35,720 nucleotides of DNA, from positions 10,374 to 46,093 of the IMG/VR virus record IMGVR_UViG_3300002514_005018; one strand, given 5' to 3'. Source of the stretch: a virus. The first letter of the stretch is position 1, and the number at the start of each line of letters is the position of its first letter. Of the stretch, positions 23,940 to 31,793 are shown piece by piece. The notes under the pieces are model-generated. The model searched no databases and was not told the origin of the DNA. It saw only the letters and a list, made by a program, of their open reading frames with translations. A program made the position numbers and the translations under genes.

Positions 23940-24239
23940 ATGAGTGAAAAAAGAAAGTCGGGAATTTCGAAGTCTATCAAAAGAATTTACAATGTAGCAC
24001 AATATGAGAGTCTTGAAGTCATTGTTCATTATGAAGATGAAATAGAATGGGAGAATGTAGCAGAAAGGCAGAAAAAGTCAGATGCTATTAGCAAGCTTCT
24101 TTTGAATGATTTCAAGAAAACTACATTAGAAGTATTTAAACAATTGAACGAGTCTGAGAAGAAAGCGTTTTTCAAAAATGCTCTTAAATCTATGGGAAAT
24201 GTTTCTGAAGAAGACGTTCTTGGACAGATAGAAGGGTAA
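23940..24239 (+). CDS. Hypothetical protein, 99 residues
   Basis: AGGAAG at about 23927-23932 precedes the ATG. The protein has a basic N-terminus (SEKRKSGISKSIKR) and a predicted helical, heptad-like middle, which may mediate oligomerisation. It is followed four bases later by the acidic protein gene, so the two may act together; that is only positional. Confidence 0.6.
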   Translation: MSEKRKSGISKSIKRIYNVAQYESLEVIVHYEDEIEWENVAERQKKSDAISKLLLNDFKKTTLEVFKQLNESEKKAFFKNALKSMGNVSEEDVLGQIEG

Positions 24240-24243
24240 TAGA

Positions 24244-25605
24244 ATGGAAAATGATATTCAAGACATTGCAGATATCTTTGGCTTTCCTAAAGTCAAGAGA
24301 GAGAGAGAAGAGGCTCCAGCAAATGAAGATTTTACTGACAGAATGCTGGACGTAGCAGAAGCTATGAAGGATACTGATGAAACTCCTTCTGTCTCTGGTC
24401 TTGATCTCGTAGAGGAAACCCCAAAAGAAGTTGAAGTCGAAGAAGTTAAAATTGAAGAAACAATATTTGGCGAGATGGGCGACGAAGACCCAGAGATTCC
24501 AGATATTACAACTGACGTTACTGAGACTGTATATGGCGAGGCAGATGACACGATTTCTTATAAAACTCCATTAGAAGATGGTCCATTAGATGAGCCTCTG
24601 CCCGAAAAGATAGATGATGTTGATATGGATGCCATGGATGCTATTTTAGGGATCGAAACGCCTGAGTCTACGAAAACTGCTTTGGAAAATACTTTGGCAG
24701 AAACTGGGATGGTGTCTCAAACAGCAGAAATAAAAGAAGAGATTTTTCTGGACCCTGTAAAAGAAAATGAACTGTTAACAGAAGAACAGTCGGTTCTTGA
24801 AAAAGAAAACGCAGAAAAACGAGCGGAGTACATGAAAAATCATATAGCTGAACACGATAAAGCTGCTGCTAAAATGCATGGAAGTGGAAATGACGATGAC
24901 GATTATACAAATCATATTGATTTGCCGGAAGGTGAAATAACTTGGATTACTTCAAGCGAAAATGCAAAGTTCGATTATTTCTACAGTCAAAAGATTTCTA
25001 TCATCAAGGATCTTTTGCGAGGAAGACAGCTTCCGTTTGCAGAGTATGAACAAGAACTTAGGAATAGTTATTGTGAAACTAGGTCGAATATTTATGATCT
25101 GCAAAAGTTGTATGAGAACATGACAAATGTTCAAAGACATCGTGATCGAGTTTGTCAAATACAGAGTGACGTTAATTCACAATATTATAAATGGGATAGG
25201 ACTGTTGAGCTTTTGAGAGGCGTTTTAGCTAGAACTCAGTATGAAAGAGGCAAGCAAGAAGGCATCCAATTCGAGCACCTGCGAGACATGGAATTATATT
25301 TAGAAAGTTTAAAGTCTATCCATAAAACTGCCGATATTATACATAAGAACCTAGATGCTGCTTTTGATTTATTGTCGAGACAGGTTACGATCTCTCAAAA
25401 CGATAAACCAATAGACAGACAAGGTTCTTATAACAGTAATGTTTCTTCTTCTTATCCTACAGAGACTTGTACCGAAAAAGAAACCCCTGAAACATTAACA
25501 GATTATGACGATCTGCCAGTTAATGGAGGAACCATTAACACAGGGCCAAAAGTCAAAAAGAAATCTGTTCAGGGAGTAGAATCTAAAAATTGGGATAAGA
25601 TGTAG
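24244..25605 (+). CDS. Acidic hypothetical protein with coiled-coil region, 453 residues
   Basis: Residues 1-220 are strongly acidic and low in hydrophobics (many E, D, T, P), probably disordered. Residues 230-380 are helical and charged (for example RNSYCETRSNIYDLQKLYENM) and may form a coiled coil. The tail is polar and ends in a lysine-rich stretch. No catalytic motif is visible. It lies directly before the SSB gene, so a replication or recombination accessory role is possible but not shown. Confidence 0.65.
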   Translation: MENDIQDIADIFGFPKVKREREEAPANEDFTDRMLDVAEAMKDTDETPSVSGLDLVEETPKEVEVEEVKIEETIFGEMGDEDPEIPDITTDVTETVYGEADDTISYKTPLEDGPLDEPLPEKIDDVDMDAMDAILGIETPESTKTALENTLAETGMVSQTAEIKEEIFLDPVKENELLTEEQSVLEKENAEKRAEYMKNHIAEHDKAAAKMHGSGNDDDDYTNHIDLPEGEITWITSSENAKFDYFYSQKISIIKDLLRGRQLPFAEYEQELRNSYCETRSNIYDLQKLYENMTNVQRHRDRVCQIQSDVNSQYYKWDRTVELLRGVLARTQYERGKQEGIQFEHLRDMELYLESLKSIHKTADIIHKNLDAAFDLLSRQVTISQNDKPIDRQGSYNSNVSSSYPTETCTEKETPETLTDYDDLPVNGGTINTGPKVKKKSVQGVESKNWDKM

Positions 25606-25637
25606 TATGAGTCTCCATAAAAGTAGTGAGGTTTAAT

Positions 25638-26303
25638 ATGAGTCAATTGATCGATTGGAAAGACGTAGGCGGTGAAGGTAAGGGCAAGTCAGGCAAATCA
25701 AATTTTTTAAGGTTGAGTGCTGGAACCCATGTCGTAAGGCTTCTAGGTGGTCCTGTAGTTATGAATAAATTCATGGTACAAGGATCTGACGGACGTTGGA
25801 GAAGTGCGGTATGTGAAGATGCTACAAACAATCCTGTAACGAAAAATCATGGGATCAATCCATCTGAGCGTTATGCTATCAATGTTATTGATAGATCGGA
25901 TGGAGAGCTTAAAATTCTTGAAGGTGGTGTATCTGTTTTTGGCGAGTTTAAAAAGTATGCTAAGATCTCTGGCACTAATCCAGGAAAGACAGTTGGAGCC
26001 GATTTCAAGATTGTCGTCACTGGTGCTGGCAGGACTAAAAAGATCAACACTGAGTTCGACAGAAAGAACAGTTTGACAGAAGACGAAATCGCTTATGTAA
26101 AGGGTCGTGGAGGTCTTAATAAATTGCAAGAAATTTTTAAAGTCACTCCTGACGACGAATTAGAAGCAAAGCTTTTTGGAGAAGACGTTGTAGCTTCAGT
26201 AAGCTCCTCTCCGCAGACCGCTTCGGCAGACACAGGCATAGAGGCTCCGACGAGCAACATTGCCCCTAATACTGAAGAAGTCGGCGACGATTTACCCTTC
26301 TAA
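25638..26303 (+). CDS. Single-stranded DNA-binding protein
   Basis: A 221-residue protein with a beta-rich core (HVVRLLGGPVVMNKFMVQG; a basic GRTKKINTEF segment), then a disordered serine/alanine linker and the acidic tip EEVGDDLPF. The tip mirrors bacterial SSB tails ending DDIPF, which recruit repair and replication proteins. The core is more like phage SSBs than host OB-fold SSB, so the identification rests on tail, size and position next to recA. ATG 25638 has GAGG at 25628-25631; a GTG at 25626 overlaps that site and is unlikely. Confidence 0.78.
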   Translation: MSQLIDWKDVGGEGKGKSGKSNFLRLSAGTHVVRLLGGPVVMNKFMVQGSDGRWRSAVCEDATNNPVTKNHGINPSERYAINVIDRSDGELKILEGGVSVFGEFKKYAKISGTNPGKTVGADFKIVVTGAGRTKKINTEFDRKNSLTEDEIAYVKGRGGLNKLQEIFKVTPDDELEAKLFGEDVVASVSSSPQTASADTGIEAPTSNIAPNTEEVGDDLPF

Positions 26304-26318
26304 ATAGAATTTGATTGA

Positions 26319-26355
26319 GAGGGGGAGGGCAACCTCCCCCTTGATATCTTTTTTT
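26319..26355 (+). terminator. GC-rich hairpin terminator after the SSB gene
   Basis: GGGGGAGG (26321-26328) pairs perfectly with CCTCCCCC (26333-26340) around a GCAA tetraloop, flanked by one A-T and one G-T pair. Seven Ts occur at 26349-26355, eight bases after the stem. The hairpin is unusually GC-rich for this window. The offset U tract makes efficiency uncertain. Confidence 0.75.
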
Positions 26356-26370
26356 ATGCAAATGTGTAAA
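26341..26370 (+). promoter_or_regulatory. Possible promoter for recA
   Basis: TTGATA (26341-26346) and TGTAAA (26365-26370) are 18 bases apart, directly after the terminator stem and just before the recA ribosome site (GGAG, 26381-26384). It would start a new transcript with a very short leader. The match is moderate and the phage could use its own promoters. Confidence 0.35.
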
Positions 26371-26390
26371 CGAAATGAACGGAGAGAAAA

Positions 26391-27623
26391 ATGGCAAAAA
26401 AAAATAATAGTGATGTAATAGTTGACAATTTAAAAGGTTTTATCAGAAAAGGTGCTGCTACAACTCCAGTAGGCTATGTCCCAACTGGGCATTTCAGTTT
26501 AGACTTTGCTATCAATTATGGCGAACTGCCAGAGAAAATAGATCTATCAACGTTAAAGGGATATGATCCTTCTAATGCTCTTGGACTTCCTCTCGGTAAG
26601 TTAGTTATGTTGTATGGCGAAGAGGGTGGTGGCAAATCTTCTTTAGCTTATAGAATATCTGGTTTTGCTCAGAAATTGGGCTATCCAGTTGCTTGGCTTG
26701 ATACGGAACATAGTTTCGCAGAGGGTCTTGCTATAATCAATGGCGTAGATATAGATAATATTTATTATTCTACTATGTCTAATCCAGGTGACCCTGATAA
26801 AGTTTATTATGCAGAAGATGTTTTTGATGCAATTATTGAATTGATAAAATCTGGCGTTAAAGTTGTTGTTCTTGATTCTGTTGCGAATCTTGTTACTAGA
26901 GAACGTGGAGAAGCTACAGCGGATAAGATAGTTATTGGCAAGCTTGCAAGATTGATGAGCGAGAATTTAGGAAAGCTTGTTTCTTACGCTGATAAACATG
27001 GAGCTTTGTTGGTTTTCATTAATCAGCTTAGGTTTAAAATAGGACAGAAGTTCGGCAATCCGGAAACTACACCAGGAGGTATGAGTCTTAAACATAATGC
27101 ATCGTTAATCATAAAGATTACCAAGAAAAAAAGTAAAGAAGCTCTCATAGAAATTCCTGGTGAAGATGGCAAGATGAAAATTATTGGCAGAAAGTCTTAC
27201 ATGAGACTTGAGAAGAACCGATTCGCTAAACCTTGTGAGGATAGCGTAGAAGTTCCTGTCTATTATGTAGCTCACTTTCCCAATATTGAAGAACTTATGT
27301 TTGAAGCAGGTCGTCAATTAAAGGTTATCTCTGTACGTAAGGGGATCTTTAAATGGGCAGATAGCGATGGACAGAAGCATGAAGCAGAAGGCAAAGCTAA
27401 TTTTACTGCATACATAAAATACAATGAATTGCAGTATTCTCTCGGTAAAGATCTTATAACTGCCGCAGAGGAAAATACTACAATATTGCCTCCTGAAATC
27501 AGCAAGTGGATAAATGACTACGAGTCAACGAAGAAAAAAGAAAGTAAAATAGATGAGAAACGAAGCACCGAGAATAAGACTAGCGGAACTAGAAAGGCAA
27601 AAGGTAAAAAAACTGGCGATTGA
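26391..27623 (+). CDS. recA: RecA-family recombinase
   Basis: A 410-residue recombinase. GEEGGGKSS near residue 76 is Walker A, VVVLDSVANL near 158 is Walker B, and INQLRFKIGQKFGNPETTPGG near 210-230 is the L2/ATP-cap region typical of RecA. It should form filaments on single-stranded DNA and drive strand exchange for repair and recombination-dependent replication. The C-terminal 40 residues are lysine-rich, unlike the acidic tail of E. coli RecA. The core is closer to bacterial RecA than to T4 UvsX. GGAG lies six bases before ATG 26391. The last 71 bases overlap the primase gene. Confidence 0.93.
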   Translation: MAKKNNSDVIVDNLKGFIRKGAATTPVGYVPTGHFSLDFAINYGELPEKIDLSTLKGYDPSNALGLPLGKLVMLYGEEGGGKSSLAYRISGFAQKLGYPVAWLDTEHSFAEGLAIINGVDIDNIYYSTMSNPGDPDKVYYAEDVFDAIIELIKSGVKVVVLDSVANLVTRERGEATADKIVIGKLARLMSENLGKLVSYADKHGALLVFINQLRFKIGQKFGNPETTPGGMSLKHNASLIIKITKKKSKEALIEIPGEDGKMKIIGRKSYMRLEKNRFAKPCEDSVEVPVYYVAHFPNIEELMFEAGRQLKVISVRKGIFKWADSDGQKHEAEGKANFTAYIKYNELQYSLGKDLITAAEENTTILPPEISKWINDYESTKKKESKIDEKRSTENKTSGTRKAKGKKTGD

Positions 27624-28299
27624 AACCTTGTCTTCGCCAGAAGGGAAAGAAGCTCTTGATTACCTAAAACTCAAGAGAGGGTTTTCAGATAACGTAATTG
27701 ATAATTTTGGATTAGGATATGTTCCTTCTCATGTAAATAATCTTTATGGAGATCCTCATGAGTTCGCTGGAAGAATAGTGCTGCCGATTCATGATCCTTA
27801 CGGAGAATTGGTAGCACTCTCTTCTCGTGATTGGAGGGAAAATGCATACAGCAAATTCTTCCATGAGCAATATATAAAGTCAAACTATCTTTACGCTCTT
27901 GATATAGCGAAGGACTATATAATTAAGAGCAATCAAGCAATTATTGCAGAGGGTGAATTAGATGTTATGAAAATGCACTCTATAGGGATAAAACGAGCGG
28001 TCGGCATGTTAGGTAGTTCTTTAAGTATAAAACAAATCTCTCTTCTTTCAAGATACTGCCAAGAAATATTTTTGATGTTCGATGGTGATGAAGCCGGGAA
28101 GAAATCTATGGACAGAGCTATGCAGTTGAATGTTAAATACGGTCTAAGACAGTTTTATGATATTCTAATTATCCCTGTAGCTATGCCAAACAATTTAGAC
28201 CCAGACGATTTTATTAAAACAGAAGGGAAATTAGCCCTCGTCAATTTACTTAAAAAATCTAAAATTGATATAATGAAGACAATAGGAGAAATAGCATGA
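27553..28299 (+). CDS. Primase catalytic core (RNAP basic subdomain plus TOPRIM), without zinc domain
   Basis: A 248-residue protein matching the DnaG core. GFSDNVIDNFGLGYVP and GRIVLPIHDPYGELVALSSR belong to the N-terminal subdomain; AEGELDVMKMHS near residue 132 has the catalytic glutamate, and MFDGDEAGKKS near 176 has the TOPRIM aspartates. It should make RNA primers. The CHC2 zinc domain and the helicase-binding C-terminal domain of DnaG are absent; the zinc domain is in a separate gene at 14162-14818. Start ATG 27553 lies inside recA and has only a weak upstream GAAAG. A TTG at 27628 would also keep most of the core, so the N-terminus is uncertain. Confidence 0.88.
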   Translation: MRNEAPRIRLAELERQKVKKLAIETLSSPEGKEALDYLKLKRGFSDNVIDNFGLGYVPSHVNNLYGDPHEFAGRIVLPIHDPYGELVALSSRDWRENAYSKFFHEQYIKSNYLYALDIAKDYIIKSNQAIIAEGELDVMKMHSIGIKRAVGMLGSSLSIKQISLLSRYCQEIFLMFDGDEAGKKSMDRAMQLNVKYGLRQFYDILIIPVAMPNNLDPDDFIKTEGKLALVNLLKKSKIDIMKTIGEIA

Positions 28300-29309
28300 C
28301 AAACGCAGCAGTAGCATATATCCCACCAGAGTTACAGAATATAATGGGAACAGTTGACACTCATATCAGACATGACGCAAAAGGAAATACAAGACAATAT
28401 TTCAAGTATCACCCAAGTGCGTTTGGTAAATGTCTGAGAAACATGCAATACATGAGGTATGTTGCACTGGGTCTAATTAAAGTCGAGCAAGAAAGTTTCG
28501 ACAGCAAGCTACTTAGGCTCTTTGGCAAAGGACACAACATGCACGCTCGTTGGGAGAGTTACTTTGCTGGGATGGGAGTCCTTAGAGGCGTATGGCGATG
28601 CCTGAACCCTTTATGTAGTATGTTTGATGATAAAGGTAGTTTGATGGTTGGAGTTGATCCTAAAGGGGCATACAAGGCTCCAGTAAGGAAGTATGGGTTA
28701 GATGAGAAACTCGGCGTATTTAAGCCAGAGAAATGCATATGCGGTTGTAATAAATTCGCATACGAGGAAGTTTGCGTTGTTAGCGAAGAGATGAACATGT
28801 TTGGTCACGTTGACTTGATTGTTGATTTTTCTAATCTTACAAATGATAGATTCGATGGCGTTCCTATATCTTTTGATATTGATAAGCTTCCGAAATCGCC
28901 AGTTGTTATTGATATGAAGACTATGAATGATTATCGTTGGAAAAATTCTCTAATGAGAACTGGACCTGATTTAGGGTACAGAGTGCAGCTTTGTATCTAC
29001 GCCAACCTTCTTGACCTTGATTATGGAATGCTCATATACGAAAATAAAAATAATTCCGAAGCTCGTCCATATAAAATTGAAAAAGCTTCAGATACTATGT
29101 TTGACTTGATTAAAAAGCAGGCTATTTCTATGAACGAGATGGCTGAATGCAAACCTCCGAAGCTACCTCCACCGAGATGTTCAGATAAAAGCGACTATGA
29201 ATGTGTTAATTGTGCTTTCAAACCGTTATGTCATAAAAGTGCGATTTGGAAAGATAAAAAAGGGTTAAGCGACAAGCAGAAAAAGTTTTACGGCAATCTC
29301 ATCAAATAG
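28296..29309 (+). CDS. PD-(D/E)XK nuclease, Cas4/RecB-like, likely iron-sulfur
   Basis: A 337-residue nuclease. GHVDLIVD near residue 170, VVIDMKT near 202 (the D-x-K half of the active site) and YRVQLCIYAN near 229 (the Q-x-x-x-Y motif) define the fold. One cysteine near residue 46 and the C-terminal CVNCAFKPLC (303-312) match the four-cysteine iron-sulfur cage of Cas4/AddB-type enzymes. An extra CLNPLC/CICGC insert may bind zinc. It probably resects DNA for recombination beside RecA and SSB. No cas1 or CRISPR array is present. The start overlaps the primase stop as ATGA, with AGGAG upstream. Confidence 0.85.
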   Translation: MTNAAVAYIPPELQNIMGTVDTHIRHDAKGNTRQYFKYHPSAFGKCLRNMQYMRYVALGLIKVEQESFDSKLLRLFGKGHNMHARWESYFAGMGVLRGVWRCLNPLCSMFDDKGSLMVGVDPKGAYKAPVRKYGLDEKLGVFKPEKCICGCNKFAYEEVCVVSEEMNMFGHVDLIVDFSNLTNDRFDGVPISFDIDKLPKSPVVIDMKTMNDYRWKNSLMRTGPDLGYRVQLCIYANLLDLDYGMLIYENKNNSEARPYKIEKASDTMFDLIKKQAISMNEMAECKPPKLPPPRCSDKSDYECVNCAFKPLCHKSAIWKDKKGLSDKQKKFYGNLIK

Positions 29310-29397
29310 GTGGAGATAAATCTTTACTGTGTACGATATAGATGTGTGCATTGAAGTTAAGTAATAATTTTTAATAGTCGCTAAACAGGAGAGAAAC

Positions 29398-29739
29398 ATG
29401 AGTACCGAAGAACGAAAGCCTTACGTAAATTCTGACGATCAAACATTGCTTTTAATTAAAGGAACCATCGCAGACAGAGATGATGCTAAACGTTATGTAA
29501 AACGAACTGCTAATGCTATTTTGCAAGTCATACAGAAACATGGACTTGCTCATCTCAGATGTGTAGGAGCCGCAGCTTTAAACAACGCTATCAAAGCTTC
29601 CATTATAGCCAGCGGAGACGCTAAAACTAAGGGCATGGATCTTGTTATGTCTCCTAGTTTTCAGACAGTTACTTTTGGAGATTCTGGAGAAAAGACAGCA
29701 GTTGTCTTGAAAGTTTTTGATTTCGGAGATGAAGTCTAG
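29398..29739 (+). CDS. SpoVS-like Alba-superfamily protein
   Basis: The 113-residue protein matches SpoVS along most of its length: AILQVIQKHGLAHLRCVGAA, then ALNNAIKASIIASGDA, GMDLVMSPSF and a TAVVLKVFDF strand. SpoVS is a small Alba-fold protein known from sporulating Bacillota and some other bacteria, where it affects sporulation and division; Alba proteins bind nucleic acid. In a phage it might bind DNA or RNA or interfere with host development; this is inference. It carries about 25 extra N-terminal residues compared with SpoVS. AGGAG lies upstream of ATG 29398. The 88-base gap before it is the longest between intact genes up to 34375 and shows no convincing promoter. Confidence 0.82.
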   Translation: MSTEERKPYVNSDDQTLLLIKGTIADRDDAKRYVKRTANAILQVIQKHGLAHLRCVGAAALNNAIKASIIASGDAKTKGMDLVMSPSFQTVTFGDSGEKTAVVLKVFDFGDEV

Positions 29740-29750
29740 GAGATAAAGAA

Positions 29751-30344
29751 ATGGATAAAAAAGATATTGTAACAATGTTGACGAGTGAAGACGTTACCCC
29801 TTTAGAATCAGAGTGCGACATAGAAGAACTCATTCTATCTATCAGTGGTATAGATAAAACGTTAGAATGGTACAAAGAATTAAAGAAAAAGAGGATAGAA
29901 AAAATAGCAGTAGAGGTTGATAAACTTTCTAAGAGAAAAGAACGTCTTCAAGAAGTGATAAAAGCTACTCTTAATAAGAATAATAAAAAATCGCTTAATT
30001 TTCCTGGTGTTGGTAAAGTTTCTACGAGGAATGTAAAAGGTAAATGGGAGTGGGAAGACGAAGACAACGATACTCTGATAGCTTACTTACAGAAAGAGCT
30101 AGAGGGAGATGAACTCGATAAAATCGTCGTTGTTAAACCGACTATAGCAAAAGCTCCATTGAAAAAAGTTTTAGATCTATGGGAAAAGAATGGGTCTCTT
30201 CCGTCAACTGTAACGAGAACAGACGAGAAACAGTCATTGTCCGTCACAGTTGATAAGTCTTTTACAGATACTCAGAAAATGTTAGATGCTTTGCAATCTG
30301 TAGAGGATATTGACGTAGAAGATATGGATGATTTGGAAATCTAA
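29751..30344 (+). CDS. Gp157/Gam-like host-nuclease-inhibitor family protein
   Basis: The 197-residue protein has a long charged coiled-coil (about residues 35-80, KKKRIEKIAVEVDKLSKRKE) followed by FPGVGKVSTRN and a tryptophan-containing WEWEDE segment. This order resembles phage Gp157/Gam-like proteins, some of which block host RecBCD-type nucleases. The acidic tail ends DIDVEDMDDLEI. Its position among recombination genes fits. Family assignment is moderate, from pattern only. AGGAG overlaps the upstream TAG. Confidence 0.55.
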   Translation: MDKKDIVTMLTSEDVTPLESECDIEELILSISGIDKTLEWYKELKKKRIEKIAVEVDKLSKRKERLQEVIKATLNKNNKKSLNFPGVGKVSTRNVKGKWEWEDEDNDTLIAYLQKELEGDELDKIVVVKPTIAKAPLKKVLDLWEKNGSLPSTVTRTDEKQSLSVTVDKSFTDTQKMLDALQSVEDIDVEDMDDLEI

Positions 30345-31084
30345 TGAAAAAATATGCCCACGATGCTCCGAAGTTAAAAGGAGCACATAGAAAGTTAAGA
30401 GCCTTATATAAAAAAATTCCGTCAACTGATGGTTGTATGGATAATCTTGATACATGCAAGTCTTGGTGCTGTTCTTGCCAAACCCCGCAAGTACTTTACG
30501 TAGAGTTTTTGCATACTTGGAAGGATATTATAAAGTATTGGGCGTTACCGGACATTTTAGATTTAATTGAGCGTGCCGTTAACGCTTATCTCAATAATAA
30601 TCCAGTTAAGGGGTGCATATTCCACAATAAAGAGACAGGTTTATGCACCCAACATAAAACTAGATGTTTTAATTGCTATATTTATGGGATAACACCCAAA
30701 GATAAGTTCACTGAGAGGTTTAATAGATTCAAAGAGATGTATAAAGACCGCCCAGACGTTATTCTCCACGATCAATGTCCTTTAGTTACTGCTAAAAAGA
30801 AGGTAACTCAAAAAGATATAGATAAATGGTGGAATGAACTTGTAGAGATTGAAAAATCTATAGGCATTAAGAAAAAGAATATTAATGACAAGGATGAAGG
30901 GTCTTATAGGTCTTATCATGACCATCTTCTTTTACATCTGTTCCCAGATGTAGTTCTCAATCAGATGACTGTTGTTAAAGGGACTGTCAAAGATCCAGCA
31001 GAAAAAGCTGCGTGCGTTAGGTCTTTGATAGAATGCTTAAGAGGAAATATGGAGGCTATTATTTCTGGAGAATCAAATGAGTGA
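30344..31084 (+). CDS. YkgJ-like cysteine-cluster (metal-binding) protein
   Basis: A 246-residue protein with two cysteine groups: C31, C38, C42, C43 and C45 (TCKSWCCSC), then GCIFHNKETGLC and RCFNCYIYG near residues 90-115. This spacing matches the YkgJ/UPF0153 CxxCxxxxCC zinc- or iron-binding family, whose biochemical role is mostly unknown. The C-terminal half is helical. The start overlaps the previous stop as TAATG. Confidence 0.7.
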   Translation: MKKYAHDAPKLKGAHRKLRALYKKIPSTDGCMDNLDTCKSWCCSCQTPQVLYVEFLHTWKDIIKYWALPDILDLIERAVNAYLNNNPVKGCIFHNKETGLCTQHKTRCFNCYIYGITPKDKFTERFNRFKEMYKDRPDVILHDQCPLVTAKKKVTQKDIDKWWNELVEIEKSIGIKKKNINDKDEGSYRSYHDHLLLHLFPDVVLNQMTVVKGTVKDPAEKAACVRSLIECLRGNMEAIISGESNE

Positions 31085-31418
31085 AACAAAAAGGATTAAG
31101 ATTCTGGAAACAGAATATAAAGAAGAAGAAAAGCTAGTTTATTGGACTGTTAAAGTTTTAGATGAAGATAAGACTGTTAAACTAGCTATGCGTAGTAAAG
31201 AGTTGATGGACGGATTTGGTATTGTCGGAGATGTTACTGATGAGCAGTTGATTAAGTTTTTGTCCGATATAAAGGACAAAGAGTTAAAATGGGTTTTTGA
31301 TGTCAAGATCAAAGAAATGCCAGATAAAATGGATGAAAATAATGTATCGTCATTCGTAGACGCTATAGATGAGTATCCTTTTCCTGAAGTTTTGAGTGCG
31401 GAGTCTAGAGAACAGTGA
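31077..31418 (+). CDS. Hypothetical protein, 113 residues
   Basis: GGAG at about 31067-31070 serves the ATG, which overlaps the preceding gene by eight bases. A beta-rich N-terminus (LVYWTVKVLDEDKTVKLAM) is followed by helices and an acidic tail. No family is recognised. It is linked to the thioredoxin-like gene by a GTGA overlap. Confidence 0.62.
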   Translation: MSETKRIKILETEYKEEEKLVYWTVKVLDEDKTVKLAMRSKELMDGFGIVGDVTDEQLIKFLSDIKDKELKWVFDVKIKEMPDKMDENNVSSFVDAIDEYPFPEVLSAESREQ

Positions 31419-31780
31419 AGATATTATTTTTTGCAAGCCAAGAGTGCGAGACATGTGAACAATGGATTTCTGCTTTTGGAGCAGAAATGTTTCCCCCCTC
31501 CGTTACAGGTGAAAAAAATACTAAAATAGATTTTGTTTATATAGACGCATTTGCAGATGATCAACAAAAGCTTTGTGACGAACATGGCGTAGATGAACTA
31601 CCTCACATAAAGATATATGATTCTAATAACAGAATTGTGTTAAATAAGATAGGTTTTTTCCATCCTAGTAATTTATGGAAAGTGTTTTATGCATCTGATA
31701 GAATAAGAAAGAAGGCTTATTCCATGTTTGACCATATGCGTCCACAAGTGAAGAGCTTTAATTTATCCAAAAAAAGTTAG
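31415..31780 (+). CDS. Thioredoxin-fold protein with CxxC active site
   Basis: The 121-residue protein begins with a strand and CETC at residues 11-14, the redox pair of thioredoxin/glutaredoxin proteins. ELPHIKIYD near residue 63 supplies the conserved cis-proline strand. It could supply reducing power, for example to a ribonucleotide reductase encoded elsewhere, or reduce other phage proteins. The start is GTG 31415 in a GTGA overlap. The C-terminal 30 residues are basic and not part of the core fold. Confidence 0.75.
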   Translation: MKILFFASQECETCEQWISAFGAEMFPPSVTGEKNTKIDFVYIDAFADDQQKLCDEHGVDELPHIKIYDSNNRIVLNKIGFFHPSNLWKVFYASDRIRKKAYSMFDHMRPQVKSFNLSKKS

Positions 31781-31793
31781 AAGAAAGAACAAT

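Noticed and set aside
24258-24551. Minus-strand serine/threonine-rich ORF
   Set aside because: It is an artefact of the acidic coding sequence on the plus strand.
28296-29309. Cas4 of a CRISPR-Cas system
   Set aside because: No cas1, cas2 or repeat array is present; context is recombination and replication.
29310-29397. Promoter or riboswitch before the SpoVS-like gene
   Set aside because: TTGAAG and TAATAG are only 15 bases apart and weak; no strong hairpin was visible in these 88 bases.
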